A stretch of 64,000 nucleotides of DNA from Chryseobacterium rhizosphaerae (GCF_003385455.1 NZ_QNUF01000015.1:1-64000); one strand, 5' to 3'. Positions 48,871 through 59,600 are shown, counted from the stretch's first letter. Notes: a model not told the origin generated them from the letters alone. Numbers and translations are program-made.

Positions 48871-49053
48871 TATTTTAATTTTAACTTATAAGAAAATCGC
48901 AGTCAGATAATATAATAGCCTTCAATATTTCTGATGATACTGCGTTATTTACACCAATAGTAAGGAAAATTTTTCTTCTTTATCTCAATCTGTGGAATAT
49001 TGTTTTTTCTGACTGTCCGGAATTAAGATTTCCCTTCCTCATTTCTATCCTGA

Positions 49054-50049
49054 TTACTTAAGAAACTGCTTCATCATTCTCAGCGTGATCTCCATGCTTT
49101 CCGGGAGTGGCATTCCGTGGGCATAACCTGCAAAGAGGTGTAATTCTGTAAAAATACCTGCTTTTATCAGCCGGTCAGCGTACGCCAATCCACTATCCCG
49201 CAAAGGGTCTGTTCCTGCAACAAAAATAACCGTTGCTGGAAGATTGGAAAGATCTTTAGTATTTCCGGGCAGCACATATTTCTCTTGTGGATTCCCATTT
49301 TTTCCTATGTAAAAGTCTTTTAAAACCGGAAAATCGTCACCTTTAAGCCCCCGAATTCTTTTAAATTCAATGACCGACGGATAATCCATATTGAAATCCC
49401 CCGGCGGAATTTCCAGAACCTGTAAACTGATTTTAGGACCTTTCTGATCCCTGGTATATTGGGCCAGGCCTCCGGAAATACCAGCTCCCGCACTGGAGCC
49501 TCCCACGGCAATCAGGTTTGGATTTCCACCTATACTTTCAGCATTTTTATAGGCCCATAATAATGAAGCATACGCATCATGAAGGGCTGCCGGAAAAGGG
49601 TTTTCCGGAGCGAAACGGTACTCTATATTGATAACCACAGCATTTCCTTTCAATGCATAATCTGCACATCGCTGATGATCCCATTTTGCGGTTCCATATA
49701 CAAAACCACCACCATGAAACCAAAGAAATATGGGCAGTTTTTTTGAATTTTTGGGTTTATAAATCGTTACCGGAATTTCTGGATCTTTTGCATTCAGTCC
49801 AGGAATTTTAGACCGTGTTACTTCAATACTGTCTTTGTTTTTCAGTTCCGGCCAGGCCATTTCTTCCTGAATTTTACGATCTCTTTTTACTTCTTCAAAT
49901 GTCATATCCTGAATCGGAATATGACCCGTAACCTGAAACTGAGGCAACAGTCTTTTTTCTCCTTCCTGGGCAGTTAGCGGATGATATTGTTGAGCCAATG
50001 ATAAACCCGGGATCAGGAAAGGCAGTAAGAATAACAGCGAGTTTTTCAT
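49054..50049 (-). CDS. Secreted HSL-type alpha/beta hydrolase
   Basis: 331 residues with a signal peptide (to about 20, LSLAQQ). Motifs are WFHGGGFVYGTA for the oxyanion hole, the nucleophile VGGSSAGAGIS, the acid in GTDPLRD and the His in YAHGMPLP, the hormone-sensitive-lipase (HSL) pattern. An acyl-ester substrate is likely. Paired 18-bp repeats start 57 bases before its ATG, so it should be under the AraC regulator. Confidence 0.88.
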   Translation of the reverse strand: MKNSLLFLLPFLIPGLSLAQQYHPLTAQEGEKRLLPQFQVTGHIPIQDMTFEEVKRDRKIQEEMAWPELKNKDSIEVTRSKIPGLNAKDPEIPVTIYKPKNSKKLPIFLWFHGGGFVYGTAKWDHQRCADYALKGNAVVINIEYRFAPENPFPAALHDAYASLLWAYKNAESIGGNPNLIAVGGSSAGAGISGGLAQYTRDQKGPKISLQVLEIPPGDFNMDYPSVIEFKRIRGLKGDDFPVLKDFYIGKNGNPQEKYVLPGNTKDLSNLPATVIFVAGTDPLRDSGLAYADRLIKAGIFTELHLFAGYAHGMPLPESMEITLRMMKQFLK

Positions 50050-50105
50050 AATAATAGTAATACAGATTATATTCTTTCAAAAATAGTATTATGCTTACCA
50101 TCGGA

Positions 50106-50144
50106 TGATACGAAAAGGAAATTTTATGATACGGAAAAGAAATT
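50106..50144. promoter_or_regulatory. Paired 18-bp direct repeats upstream of the HSL-type hydrolase
   Basis: TGATACGAAAAGGAAATT (50106-50123) and TGATACGGAAAAGAAATT (50127-50144), again with a 21-base period. The consensus with the ligase-operon pair is TGAYACGRAAARGAAATT. Confidence 0.75.
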
Positions 50145-50489
50145 TTTCATGACAAAGATCAACCATAAAATCCTAATACAAAAGATGGATAAACAGCCTG
50201 CATGAAAGCTGATTTTTCTAAAAACGATCTATCTTACGGATAAAGATAAACGCTTTATGGCAGATTATTTTACAAAATATCATTTTCACAAATTAAAGAT
50301 CATATGATTAAAATTTTTAACAACAAATGCAACCACACTTAACAAATTGCGTATTCACACCCTAATAGCCTGTAAATGAAATCAGTGAAGCACTTGTATT
50401 AACTCACAAAAAATAGCCATTATCCCCATATTCCCTTCTTTATGAAATCCCGTAATAAAGATTTAATACTCTATTAAAAAATAAATATC

Positions 50490-50497
50490 CATATTTG
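50490..50497 (+). promoter_or_regulatory. Probable -7 element of the TonB receptor gene
   Basis: CATATTTG differs by one base from the Bacteroidota -7 consensus TAnnTTTG and lies 32 bases before the ATG. No clear -33 element is seen. Confidence 0.35.
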
Positions 50498-50529
50498 CAG
50501 CCTTAAACTCAAAAACGCTAGTTTATTTC

Positions 50530-53139
50530 ATGAGCATTATTTTTAAAAAGCGACTACTTATAGCGCTTGTACTACCAACGGCCGGCATATATTATGCACA
50601 GAGTACGAAGGATTCTTTAGAAAAATCTAAATCTATTGATGAGGTGATGTTAGTGGGAAGGAACCTTTCCCAAACAGCCAAAGAAAGAAAAACACCTGTT
50701 GCAGTTTCCACCATTAAGGCAGCTGAAATTCAGGAAAAATTAGGAAACAGAGAATTTCCCGAAATTATGAAGTCTACTCCATCCGTGTACGTCACCAAAG
50801 TAGGTGGTGGATTTGGAGACAGCAGAATTAACATGAGGGGTTTTGATGGTGCCAACATTGCGGTTATCATCAACGGACAGCCTGTTAACGATATGCAGGG
50901 AGGTACTGTATATTGGTCTAACTGGACGGGGTTAGCAGATATTGCGAGCAATATTCAGATTCAGAGAGGGCTTGGAGCTTCTAAATTTGTAGTGCCGTCT
51001 GTAGGAGGAACGATAAATATTGTAACCAAAGCTACCGATTCTGAGCAAAAAGCAATGATAAAGGCGGAAGCAGGTAACGATAACTACTCCAGAGTATCAG
51101 CTATGTATTCTTCCGGATTAAAAAATAAATGGGGAACTACAGTATTACTTTCCCGTTGGCAAGGTGACGGTTATATCAACGGAACCAAAGGAGAAGGATA
51201 TTCATGGTTTTTCTCTACAGGATTTAAGCCCAATGAAAAACATGCATTCAATTTGATTGCGACGGGTGCACCACAGGTACACGACACAAGAAGATCTTCT
51301 GCCACCGGGGCGAATGTAGCCACTCTACAACAGTTTGAAACTTACGGAAGAAGATACAATCCACAAACAGGAATGCTAAATGGTTCTTCTTTCAATTTAG
51401 CTCCTAATTTCTATCACAAACCTATTGCGTCACTTAACTGGGACTGGAATATTAATGATGCCCTGAAGCTTTCCACAGTTGTTTATGGCTCCTGGGGACG
51501 TGGTGGCGGTGGTACCGGACTTAATGGTTCTATCAAAAACGCTAACGGACAAACCATGAATTTCATGAATTACGGACAAGGCGGAGACGGTACTATCAAC
51601 TGGGATATGATTTACCGTTACAACAGAGGAGGTCTGGTAACCGATTATAATGGAAATTCATTCCAGAAATCAACCTTTACGGCTCCTACAGGTTCTCCGG
51701 CTGATCATAACGGACAGTATGTATCGACTTTAAACGGAACCAGCGGTATTGTGAGAAAGCAAAGTATTAATTCTCATGACTGGTATGGAGCAATCGCAGA
51801 TCTTAATTACAAAAAGAACAACTGGACTTTTAACGGAGGGATCGACCTTAAGACGTATAAAGGAGCACTTTATGATATTGTGACTGATATGTTGGGTTCT
51901 GATGCATTGTATATTCCCAATACGGTAAATGCTCCAAAGGGATCTTATGTAGACCAAACTGTAAAACCGGAACCTCTTACCAAGCTGAATAATGCTCAGA
52001 AAGTATCTATATACAATGAAGGTTTGGTAAAATGGGCGGGTATGTATGGAATGGTTGAATACAGTTCAGAAAAGCTAAGCGCCTCTGTGCAGGCATCAGT
52101 TTCCGAACAGTATTACAAGAGAATAGACTATATGCTGTACACTCCCGGAAATCAGGAAACCAAATGGTATCACAAAACGGGATATATTGTAAAAGGAGGT
52201 GCCAATTATAATATCGACCAGCATCATAACGTATTTTTCAATACAGGAGTGATTTCAAGACAGCCTTTATTTAATGCTTTATTCCCATCAAACCAGAATA
52301 TTTACAATGATGCGAAGAATGAAAGAATCTTCTCTGTAGAGTTAGGATATGGGTTCAAATCCCGTTATGTAGATGTTAATATCAACGCTTACAGAACACA
52401 GTGGGATGACAGATTCATTTCAAGAACATTCAATGCTGGTGCTGCAGATGTTGCCAATTTCTCTCAATTAAAACTTGGAAATGCTTATTTCTACAACGCC
52501 CTGAATGTTGGACAAGTACACCAGGGAGTTGAATTGGAAGCGAAGGCAAGACCGCTTTCTAACCTTAGACTTAGAGGGATGTTATCATTAGGAAACTGGA
52601 AGTACAAAGGAAATGCAAATTTCAACATCATGGATGTTCAGAGCAACCAGGAAGTATCCGGAGCAACAGGAATCATCAACATCAAAGATCTGAAGGTAGG
52701 AGATGCTGCACAAACAACAGCAAGCATCGGGGCTGATTATAATATCACCAAAGCTTTCAGCATTGATGCTAACTGGGAATATTATGACAAGCTTTATGCG
52801 CAATTCAACCCTATCAACTTCCTTACTGAAGCAGCAAGAGAAAAAGGGATTGTAAAATTACCAAGCTATCATTTATTTGATGTAGGGGCTACTTATAAAT
52901 TCATTATCGATCAGAAAAAATCTTTGACATTAAGAGCTAATGTGTATAACTTATTCAATAAGTATTATATTTCTGAGCTAAGCTCCAATATTTTTGCAGG
53001 TGATAAAATTGCCAATGGTCCGGATGCCGGGAAAACATACCAGGAAGCTGGAAGAGTTTATCAGGGCGTAGCTGACGGCAATACAGGATTCCTTGGATTT
53101 GGAAGAACCTGGTCTGTTGCAGCCACTTTCAGATTCTAA
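50530..53139 (+). CDS. TonB-dependent outer-membrane receptor
   Basis: 869 residues with a signal peptide (to about 24, IYYAQ). The plug (about 35-180) has REFPEIMKSTPSVYVTKVGG, INMRGFDGANIAVIINGQPV and SKFVVPSVGGTINIVTKA; the barrel ends WSVAATFRF. It is monocistronic and divergent from the ester-hydrolase cluster, with a terminator after it. It may belong to the same utilisation system, but its own promoter does not show the 18-bp repeats close by. Substrate unknown. Confidence 0.88.
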   Translation: MSIIFKKRLLIALVLPTAGIYYAQSTKDSLEKSKSIDEVMLVGRNLSQTAKERKTPVAVSTIKAAEIQEKLGNREFPEIMKSTPSVYVTKVGGGFGDSRINMRGFDGANIAVIINGQPVNDMQGGTVYWSNWTGLADIASNIQIQRGLGASKFVVPSVGGTINIVTKATDSEQKAMIKAEAGNDNYSRVSAMYSSGLKNKWGTTVLLSRWQGDGYINGTKGEGYSWFFSTGFKPNEKHAFNLIATGAPQVHDTRRSSATGANVATLQQFETYGRRYNPQTGMLNGSSFNLAPNFYHKPIASLNWDWNINDALKLSTVVYGSWGRGGGGTGLNGSIKNANGQTMNFMNYGQGGDGTINWDMIYRYNRGGLVTDYNGNSFQKSTFTAPTGSPADHNGQYVSTLNGTSGIVRKQSINSHDWYGAIADLNYKKNNWTFNGGIDLKTYKGALYDIVTDMLGSDALYIPNTVNAPKGSYVDQTVKPEPLTKLNNAQKVSIYNEGLVKWAGMYGMVEYSSEKLSASVQASVSEQYYKRIDYMLYTPGNQETKWYHKTGYIVKGGANYNIDQHHNVFFNTGVISRQPLFNALFPSNQNIYNDAKNERIFSVELGYGFKSRYVDVNINAYRTQWDDRFISRTFNAGAADVANFSQLKLGNAYFYNALNVGQVHQGVELEAKARPLSNLRLRGMLSLGNWKYKGNANFNIMDVQSNQEVSGATGIINIKDLKVGDAAQTTASIGADYNITKAFSIDANWEYYDKLYAQFNPINFLTEAAREKGIVKLPSYHLFDVGATYKFIIDQKKSLTLRANVYNLFNKYYISELSSNIFAGDKIANGPDAGKTYQEAGRVYQGVADGNTGFLGFGRTWSVAATFRF

Positions 53140-53166
53140 TACAGAATTATCCGAATTATACATCAA

Positions 53167-53194
53167 TAAAACCCGTCAATTCTGGCGGGTTTTA
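53167..53194 (+). terminator. Terminator of the TonB receptor gene
   Basis: TAAAACCCG (53167-53175) pairs with CGGGTTTTA (53186-53194). The T run is short, so strength is moderate. Confidence 0.65.
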
Positions 53195-53263
53195 TAATAT
53201 TTGCTCGACCTTGAAAAAATGACTGTAGTAATAAAATCATACCCCCTACAGCCGGTCAGTTTT

Positions 53264-53743
53264 TTATTTTGAATTCTTAATCTGCATTGCTCTCTGGTAA
53301 AAAGACTGATTGGCAATTTTTTCTTCAGCTTCATCAATGGCTTTTAGGAGATTATTTTCATTATCTGCGATTTCACTCAATACTATGGCGACCAATTCCC
53401 ATACAGGTTTCATTTTTTCAACCAGCTCAATACCTTTAGCCGTTAACAGAAAGAGCCTTTTACGCTCATCACTGATATCTTTTTTCCATTCCAAAATTTT
53501 GAGCTTTTCAAGTTCTTTAAGCAGAGTTATAGTGGAAGGATGGGTATACCCAATTTCATTAGCAATTTCAACCACACTTGCTGTTTCTTTCTTGTATATG
53601 GTAAAGATGACCGGAAACCATTTGAGTTCAAAATCTATCCCAAATGCTTTATAGATCATAGCCCCATCTTTTCTTAATTGTTCACTCAGACGGTGCAGTC
53701 TGGTTGAAATAGCAAGTATCCCTGCTTCATTAATGACATTCAT
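53264..53743 (-). CDS. MarR-family transcriptional regulator
   Basis: 159 residues. A winged helix lies at about 55-115: VVEIANEIGYTHPSTITLLK for the HTH and DERKRLFLLTAKG for the wing. It overlaps the upstream GNAT gene (ATGA), so both are one operon. MarR proteins respond to small aromatic or oxidant ligands; the ligand and targets are unknown here. Confidence 0.9.
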   Translation of the reverse strand: MNVINEAGILAISTRLHRLSEQLRKDGAMIYKAFGIDFELKWFPVIFTIYKKETASVVEIANEIGYTHPSTITLLKELEKLKILEWKKDISDERKRLFLLTAKGIELVEKMKPVWELVAIVLSEIADNENNLLKAIDEAEEKIANQSFYQRAMQIKNSK

Positions 53744-54231
53744 AAGGTGGTATTTAAATGATAAAAAATATCGTCGGAACCCATCAATGGAAATTGAGCC
53801 GGAAGTTTTTCTTTCTCAATCTTTTCAAAATCGTTCCGTTCGTAAAACCGCTGAGCGGCTTTCAATACTGTGATGGTTCCCAAATATAAATCATCTATTC
53901 CGTTTTCTCGGCAGAAAGAAATTAAAATTTCCAGCAATTCCTGTGCGATATTCAGTTCTTTTCCCCGGAATTCTTTTTTCACAAACATTTTTCTGATCGC
54001 TCCTGCCCTTTCATCAAATTTGACCAAAGCAATAGTTCCTACCAGCTCTCCGTCTATAAAAGCCCCCCAGAAGTTTCCTCCGGCTTCGGTGTAAAAACTT
54101 TCAATCTCAAAAAGATCCGGCTGGTCATGGATTGTAAGCGGAACATTAAATTCTTTTTGCTGAATCGTAAGAATGAGATCAATAGCCTGTTCCGAATAAG
54201 AATTTCCTATAGGATGTATTTGCAATTTCAT
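53740..54231 (-). CDS. GNAT-family N-acetyltransferase
   Basis: 163 residues. The acetyl-CoA binding region reads IRKMFVKKEFRGKELNIAQE, followed by a strand DDLYLGTITVL and AAQRFYERNDF, the usual GNAT order. The substrate is unknown. It is translationally coupled to the MarR gene, an arrangement seen in MarR-GNAT pairs of Bacteroidota. Confidence 0.88.
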   Translation of the reverse strand: MKLQIHPIGNSYSEQAIDLILTIQQKEFNVPLTIHDQPDLFEIESFYTEAGGNFWGAFIDGELVGTIALVKFDERAGAIRKMFVKKEFRGKELNIAQELLEILISFCRENGIDDLYLGTITVLKAAQRFYERNDFEKIEKEKLPAQFPLMGSDDIFYHLNTTL

Positions 54232-54324
54232 AGTATTTGAATTTTAAAGTACAAAACTACGTAGTTAAATACATATATGCAAATTAAATTTTTCTTTTAT
54301 ATTTAACAAATAAAAATTCACATT

Positions 54325-54480
54325 ATGATGACATTACCTTTTTTAACATTCGCGCTAGCATTCTGGCTAGGCTGGAAAAATCGCAGAAAACCGGCAATAA
54401 TTTTATTCGTAGTAAGTATTTTACTTGTTATTGTAGCAGCAAAGTATCATATAACAAATGAACTGAATCTTCAATTTTAA
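54325..54480 (+). CDS. DUF5993-like small membrane protein
   Basis: 51 residues starting MMTLPFLTFALAFWLGWKNR and ending HITNELNLQF, with two hydrophobic segments (about 4-17 and 24-39). The length, two-helix plan and C-terminal LNLQF resemble DUF5993 proteins, which are encoded beside dsbB. It lies 11 bases before dsbB on the same strand. Its role with DsbB is unproven. Confidence 0.75.
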   Translation: MMTLPFLTFALAFWLGWKNRRKPAIILFVVSILLVIVAAKYHITNELNLQF

Positions 54481-54491
54481 AAAACACTATT

Positions 54492-55061
54492 ATGAATAAT
54501 CAAAATATTGCCTACATCAATTTCCTGGGAATAATAATCGTTTCCGCTATTTTATCAGGTGCTTATTATTTTCAGTTTGTAATGCATGAATATCCATGTC
54601 CTTTATGTTTATTACAACGGCTATGTTTCTTTGGACTTATGTTTGGGCTCTTTTTAAACCTCAGATTTGGATTTAGTTCAGCACACTATGGGTTGTCTAT
54701 CCTGAGTGCATTGCTGGGAGCTGGAATTTCTTATCGACAGATATTACTCCACGTATGCCCAAGCCCCACTGACCATGGTTTTGGAACTCCTGTATTGGGG
54801 ATGCATCTTTATAGCTGGGCGCTTGTTGCCTTTCTCTCCGGCATACTGGCTATTGCGCTTTTGCTTCTGTCTTCAGGTCAATTTGAAAAAAAAGAAAATC
54901 ATCAGCTTACTCCTGGTTTCAAGGTATTAGCTAATCTGGCTTTTGGAATCTGTTTTTTACTGGCCTTAACGAACGGCCTGGCTACTTTTTTTGAATGTGG
55001 TATCGGCTTTTGCCCGGATGATCCGGATTCCTACATGCTCTTTAACGGAGAATGGTGGTAA
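54492..55061 (+). CDS. dsbB: Disulfide bond formation protein B
   Basis: 189 residues with four to five transmembrane segments. The first periplasmic Cys pair is in YPCPLCLLQR, which is the DsbB signature. Further Cys occur in the second loop (HVCPSPTDHGF) and near the C-terminus (FECGIGFCPDD). DsbB passes electrons from DsbA to quinones in the inner membrane. The extended C-terminal region is longer than in E. coli DsbB. It is cotranscribed with the DUF5993-like gene and ends at a terminator. Confidence 0.85.
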   Translation: MNNQNIAYINFLGIIIVSAILSGAYYFQFVMHEYPCPLCLLQRLCFFGLMFGLFLNLRFGFSSAHYGLSILSALLGAGISYRQILLHVCPSPTDHGFGTPVLGMHLYSWALVAFLSGILAIALLLLSSGQFEKKENHQLTPGFKVLANLAFGICFLLALTNGLATFFECGIGFCPDDPDSYMLFNGEWW

Positions 55062-55081
55062 TCGGGATATGAACAAAAAAA

Positions 55082-55113
55082 AGAGTTGCAGGAAAACTGC
55101 AACTCTTTTTTTT
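55082..55113. terminator. Bidirectional terminator between dsbB and the efflux operon
   Basis: AGAGTTGCAG (55082-55091) pairs with CTGCAACTCT (55097-55106), loop GAAAA, with an A run before and a T run after. It serves both convergent units. Confidence 0.85.
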
Positions 55114-55128
55114 CAAAGGATATATAAA

Positions 55129-56544
55129 TTATTTCCAGCCTCCGCCTAAAGCCTGATAAAGCTCTACGCCAGCTTTCATTTTATTGTATCGTGCATTGGA
55201 GATATTAAGCTCCGCATTCAGTGAATTCACACTTGCATTTAAAACTTCAAGATAGTTTGCCATACCGTAGTTTACCAATTCCTGAGAATAATCAACTGAT
55301 TTTTTGTAGGCATCCAATTCTTTTTGTTTTAATTCAATAAAAGAATCCTGTACAGAATATACCCTGATGGCATCAGAAACTTCTTTTCCTGCAGTAAGCA
55401 CAGTTTTTCTAAAGTTTAAATAAGCCGTTTCCTGATTGGCAAGACTCACATCATAGTTTGTCTTGATCTGTCTCTTATTTAAAATAGGCTGAGCCAACCC
55501 TGCCACCACATTGGCAAACAATGAGTTTACACTGAACAGGTGGTCGATATCTACAGACTGAAGCCCTCCGCTTCCGGTGATCTTTAAAGTAGGATAAAAC
55601 TGAGCTTTAGCTGAATTGGTCAATTCAAAAGCATTCATCAGATTATACTCTGCTCTCATAACATCCGGGCGGTTAGCCAGTAGCTGAGTCGGATATCCTA
55701 ATCTTAAGTCAATAGGAAGATTCTGGTTTTCCAGTGTAGATCTTGCAATAGCGTGAGAAGGTTCCCCCATGAGAAGACTCATTGTATTTTCAAGGGATTG
55801 GATCTGTGTATCGATATCAATCAATAGAGATTTTGCATTAAAAACAAGGGCTTCACTTTGCTGTACCGCCACTTCTGTAACAGTTCCAGAAATTTTCAAA
55901 GCTTTTGTTGTTTCTAAGTTTTTCTCACGTACGTCAATAGTTTCTGTAATGATCTTTTTCTGAGCATCGAAAGTCAACAGCTGATAGTACGCAGAAGCAA
56001 TAGAAGCAACAAGGCTGCTTTTTACTGCTTTATGTGCAGCAACTGTGCCTAAATAAGTAGCCAGCTGTGCTTTTTCCTGAGCTTTCAGCTTACCCCAAAT
56101 ATCTGCTTCCCAGCCAATACTTGCTGTAATATCAAACTGATTAACATATCTTCGGTCTCCAATGATCTGTCCAAACTGCGTGTTGATAGACTGAGTCTGG
56201 AAAGTATAGTTAGGACCAATAGAAACGGTAGGCTGATAAGCAGCTTTACTTTGTTTCAGGTAAGCTTCCGCAGAACTGATGCTTTGTAAAGCAATCCTGA
56301 TATCCAGGTTATTCTCTAAAGCTTTAGAGATATGTCCCTGAAGTACCGGATCTGTAAAGATTTCCTTCCACGAAATATCTGCAATATTGGTACTGTCAGC
56401 AGGAAGCATATCTGTACGGAAAAGCTTTTCGTCCACAACGTTCTTCGGCCTTTCATAATCTTTTCTGGCCATACAGGATGTAATGGCTCCCAGTATGAAA
56501 ACTGAAAAAGTTATTCCTTTTATGATGTTTAATAAACTCTTCAT
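55129..56544 (-). CDS. Outer-membrane efflux lipoprotein (TolC/OprM type)
   Basis: 471 residues with a lipoprotein signal ending at GAITSC (Cys24). The two repeated coiled-coil and strand units of outer-membrane factors are visible: SSAEAYLKQSKAAYQPTVSIG and LANRPDVMRAEYNLMNAFEL in the NodT family pattern, ending MKAGVELYQALGGGWK. It forms the outer-membrane channel of the RND pump encoded upstream. Confidence 0.92.
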   Translation of the reverse strand: MKSLLNIIKGITFSVFILGAITSCMARKDYERPKNVVDEKLFRTDMLPADSTNIADISWKEIFTDPVLQGHISKALENNLDIRIALQSISSAEAYLKQSKAAYQPTVSIGPNYTFQTQSINTQFGQIIGDRRYVNQFDITASIGWEADIWGKLKAQEKAQLATYLGTVAAHKAVKSSLVASIASAYYQLLTFDAQKKIITETIDVREKNLETTKALKISGTVTEVAVQQSEALVFNAKSLLIDIDTQIQSLENTMSLLMGEPSHAIARSTLENQNLPIDLRLGYPTQLLANRPDVMRAEYNLMNAFELTNSAKAQFYPTLKITGSGGLQSVDIDHLFSVNSLFANVVAGLAQPILNKRQIKTNYDVSLANQETAYLNFRKTVLTAGKEVSDAIRVYSVQDSFIELKQKELDAYKKSVDYSQELVNYGMANYLEVLNASVNSLNAELNISNARYNKMKAGVELYQALGGGWK

Positions 56545-56635
56545 TATTTAAAATTAGAAGTTAGAATCCAGAAATGAGAAGTTAGTTTTTAGCCGGATAG
56601 CCAGTGTCTAACTTCTCTTTTCTAAATCATTATTT

Positions 56636-59600
56636 TTATTCTGCTAAATTGATATCTTCTTTTTTGAGAGGTTTAATTTTTTCCTGCAGTGTTTCAAAGA
56701 TCACATACAGAACAGGAATTACAAATAATCCTAAAATAGTTCCTATCAATAGTCCAATAGCGGCTCCTGTTGCAATTGATCTGTTACCCACTGCCCCGAT
56801 TCCACTTGCAAGAACTAACGGCAGTAAACCGAAGATAAAGGCAAAAGATGTCATTAGAATAGGTCTTACTCTGGCTTTAGCTGCATTGATGGCAGACATG
56901 ACAATCGTTTCACCATGATGTCTTCTCTGAACAGCAAATTCGACAATAAGAATCGCGTTTTTCGCCAGTAGTCCCACGAGCATGATCAGGGCAATCTGGA
57001 AATAAATATTATTTTCCAAGCCCATAATCTTCTGTCCGAAGTAAGCTCCCATTACCCCAAGAGGAAGAGAAATAATAACAATCAGCGGAAGAATATAGCT
57101 TTCATACTGCGCAGAAAGGATAAAGTAAACGAAGATCAAACTAAGCCCAAAAATAAGAAGCGTCTGAGATCCTGAATTCAATTCTTCTCTGGTCAACCCG
57201 GTAAATTCTACTGCATAGTTTTGATTCAGGGTTTCATTGGCTACCTGCTGTACAGCGGTAATGGCATCTCCGGAACTATATCCTTCAGAGTTTGCCCCCG
57301 TTACCTTCACTGAGGTAAACAGGTTATAACGGCTTACCGACTGTGGTCCGTATGCTTTTGTAAGCGTAACAAACTGTGAGATCGGAGACATTACCCCAGA
57401 ACCTGTTTTAACATACAGCTCGTTCAGGTTATCAATACTTTTTCTATTATCCGGAAGAGCCTGAACCATTACTCTGAACTGTTTTCCGTATTTTGTAAAG
57501 TCAGCAGTATAGACACCTCCTATATACCCCTGCATAGTAGCCAGGATATCACTTACGGAAACCCCAAGCTGTTTTGCTAACGGAACATTGATGTCCATTT
57601 GATACTGAGGATATTTTGTATTGAATGAAGTCTGAGCAAATTGAATTTCCGGTCTCTGCATCAGCTTACCGATAAATTCATTGGTTTTATCATCCAGATC
57701 AGCATATTCCCCACCTGATTTGTCCAGCAATACCATTTCAAAACCTGCACTGTTACCAAATCCCGGTACACTTGGCGGTTGAAAGAATACAACTTTGGCA
57801 TCAGGAACAGATCCTACAATTCCAAATAATTTCTTAGTAATATCTTCAGAAGTCTGTCCGTCTTTTTTTCTTTCTTCAAATGGTTTTAGTTTAACAAAGG
57901 CAAGACCATTGTTACTTCCGTTTCCGGATAAGAATCCTCGTCCTGTAGAAATCGTTACATTTTGTACTCCCGGAACTTTTAATGCTTTAGCCTGAAGTGT
58001 TTTCAATGCGTTATAAGTTCTTTCCATAGAAGCTCCCGGAGGAAGCTGAACATCTGTAAAGATAATCCCTCTGTCTTCTGTAGGTACAAACCCTTTTTTC
58101 ATACTGCTGCTTGCCCAGAATAAGATCCCTCCGGTAACAGCAAAAATAATCAGGGTTACCCATTTATGTCTTAACAGAAACACAAATCCTCTTCCGTAAC
58201 GTTCAGTAGTTGTTTTAAAAGCAATATTAAACTTATAGAAGAACTTCTGTAACAGGTTTAAGTTTTTATACTCTGCATGATGCTCTGCGTGAGGTTTTAA
58301 GAATAATGAACATAAAACCGGACTCAGGGTTAATGCGTTAATAGCTGAAATGATGATGGCTATAATCAGCGTAATACCAAACTGTTGGTAGAATACCCCT
58401 GTAGGTCCAGTAATAAACGTCACCGGAATAAATACCGCTGCCATTACCAAAGTAATAGAAATAATAGCTCCTGTAATCTCATCCATTGCTTCTACCGTCG
58501 CTTTTTTAGCATCGGAAATACCATGTTCCATCTTGGCATGAACGGCCTCGACGACGACGATGGCATCATCCACCACAATACCGATAGCCAGTACCAAGGC
58601 AAAAAGAGTTAACAGGTTTAGTGAATATCCGAAAAGATTCAGGAAGAAGAACGCTCCTACAATAGATACCGGAACCGCGATGGCCGGAATCAGTGTAGAT
58701 CTGAAATCCTGAAGGAAAATATACACTACAATAAATACCAGAATGAAAGCTTCGATCAGGGTATGTACTACCTTTTCAATAGAAGCTTCAAGGAATTCGT
58801 TGGTATCAAAGTTAAAAGTATACTTTACCCCCTTTGGAAAAGTTCCCTCAGCTGATTTCAGATACGTTTTGATATTTTTAATAATCTCCTGGGCATTGGA
58901 ACCTGGCGTCTGGAAGATCCCCATACTGATGGAAGGTGAATTTCCATTCTCCCCGATTCCTGTGTATGACTGACCTGCCAGCTCTACTTTGGCTACATCC
59001 TTCAACATTAGGTTTTGTCCGTTTGCAAGAGATTTTATGATGATATTATCATACTGTTCTTTATCGTTGAATTTACCTACATACTTGATGATATACTCGA
59101 AAGAGCTTCCGCTGTTCTGGCCAATAGAACCCGCTGCAGCTTCTCTACTCTGCTCGTTGATCGCATTGGTAACATCTGTAGGTGTTACACTGTAGGCAGC
59201 CATTTTTGCAGGATCCAACCAGATTCTCATCGAGTAGTTTTTACCTCCGAAAACGTTGGCATCTCCTACACCATTTACCCTTTTCAGGTTTGGAATAATG
59301 TTAATATTCAAAAAGTTCTGAAGGTAAACGTCATCCAGATCCTTATTTTCGGAATAGAAAGACATATACATCAAGGCACTGGTTTGCTGCTTTTGCGTTA
59401 CAACCCCTGAACGTGTTACTTCAGAAGGTAATAAAGGGGTTGCTCTGGCCACACGATTCTGTACGTTTACTGCCGCAATATCCGGGTCTATTCCTTGTTT
59501 GAAGAAAACCTGGATCTGGGCAGAACCGTCGTTTCCAGCACTGGAAGTGATATAATCCATACCTTCCACCCCGTTGATCTGCTCTTCCAAAGGTACCACT

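Larger units (their letters stand above)
50050..50529. other. Divergent intergenic region with operators and promoter
   Basis: 480 bases between the divergent hydrolase and TonB receptor genes. It carries the AraC-type repeat pair (50106-50144) near the left end and a probable -7 element (CATATTTG, 50490-50497) in front of the receptor. Nothing else is recognised. Confidence 0.55.

Noticed and set aside
58385..58612. Plus-strand frames antisense to the RND permease
   Set aside because: They are shadows of a well-supported 1048-residue gene.
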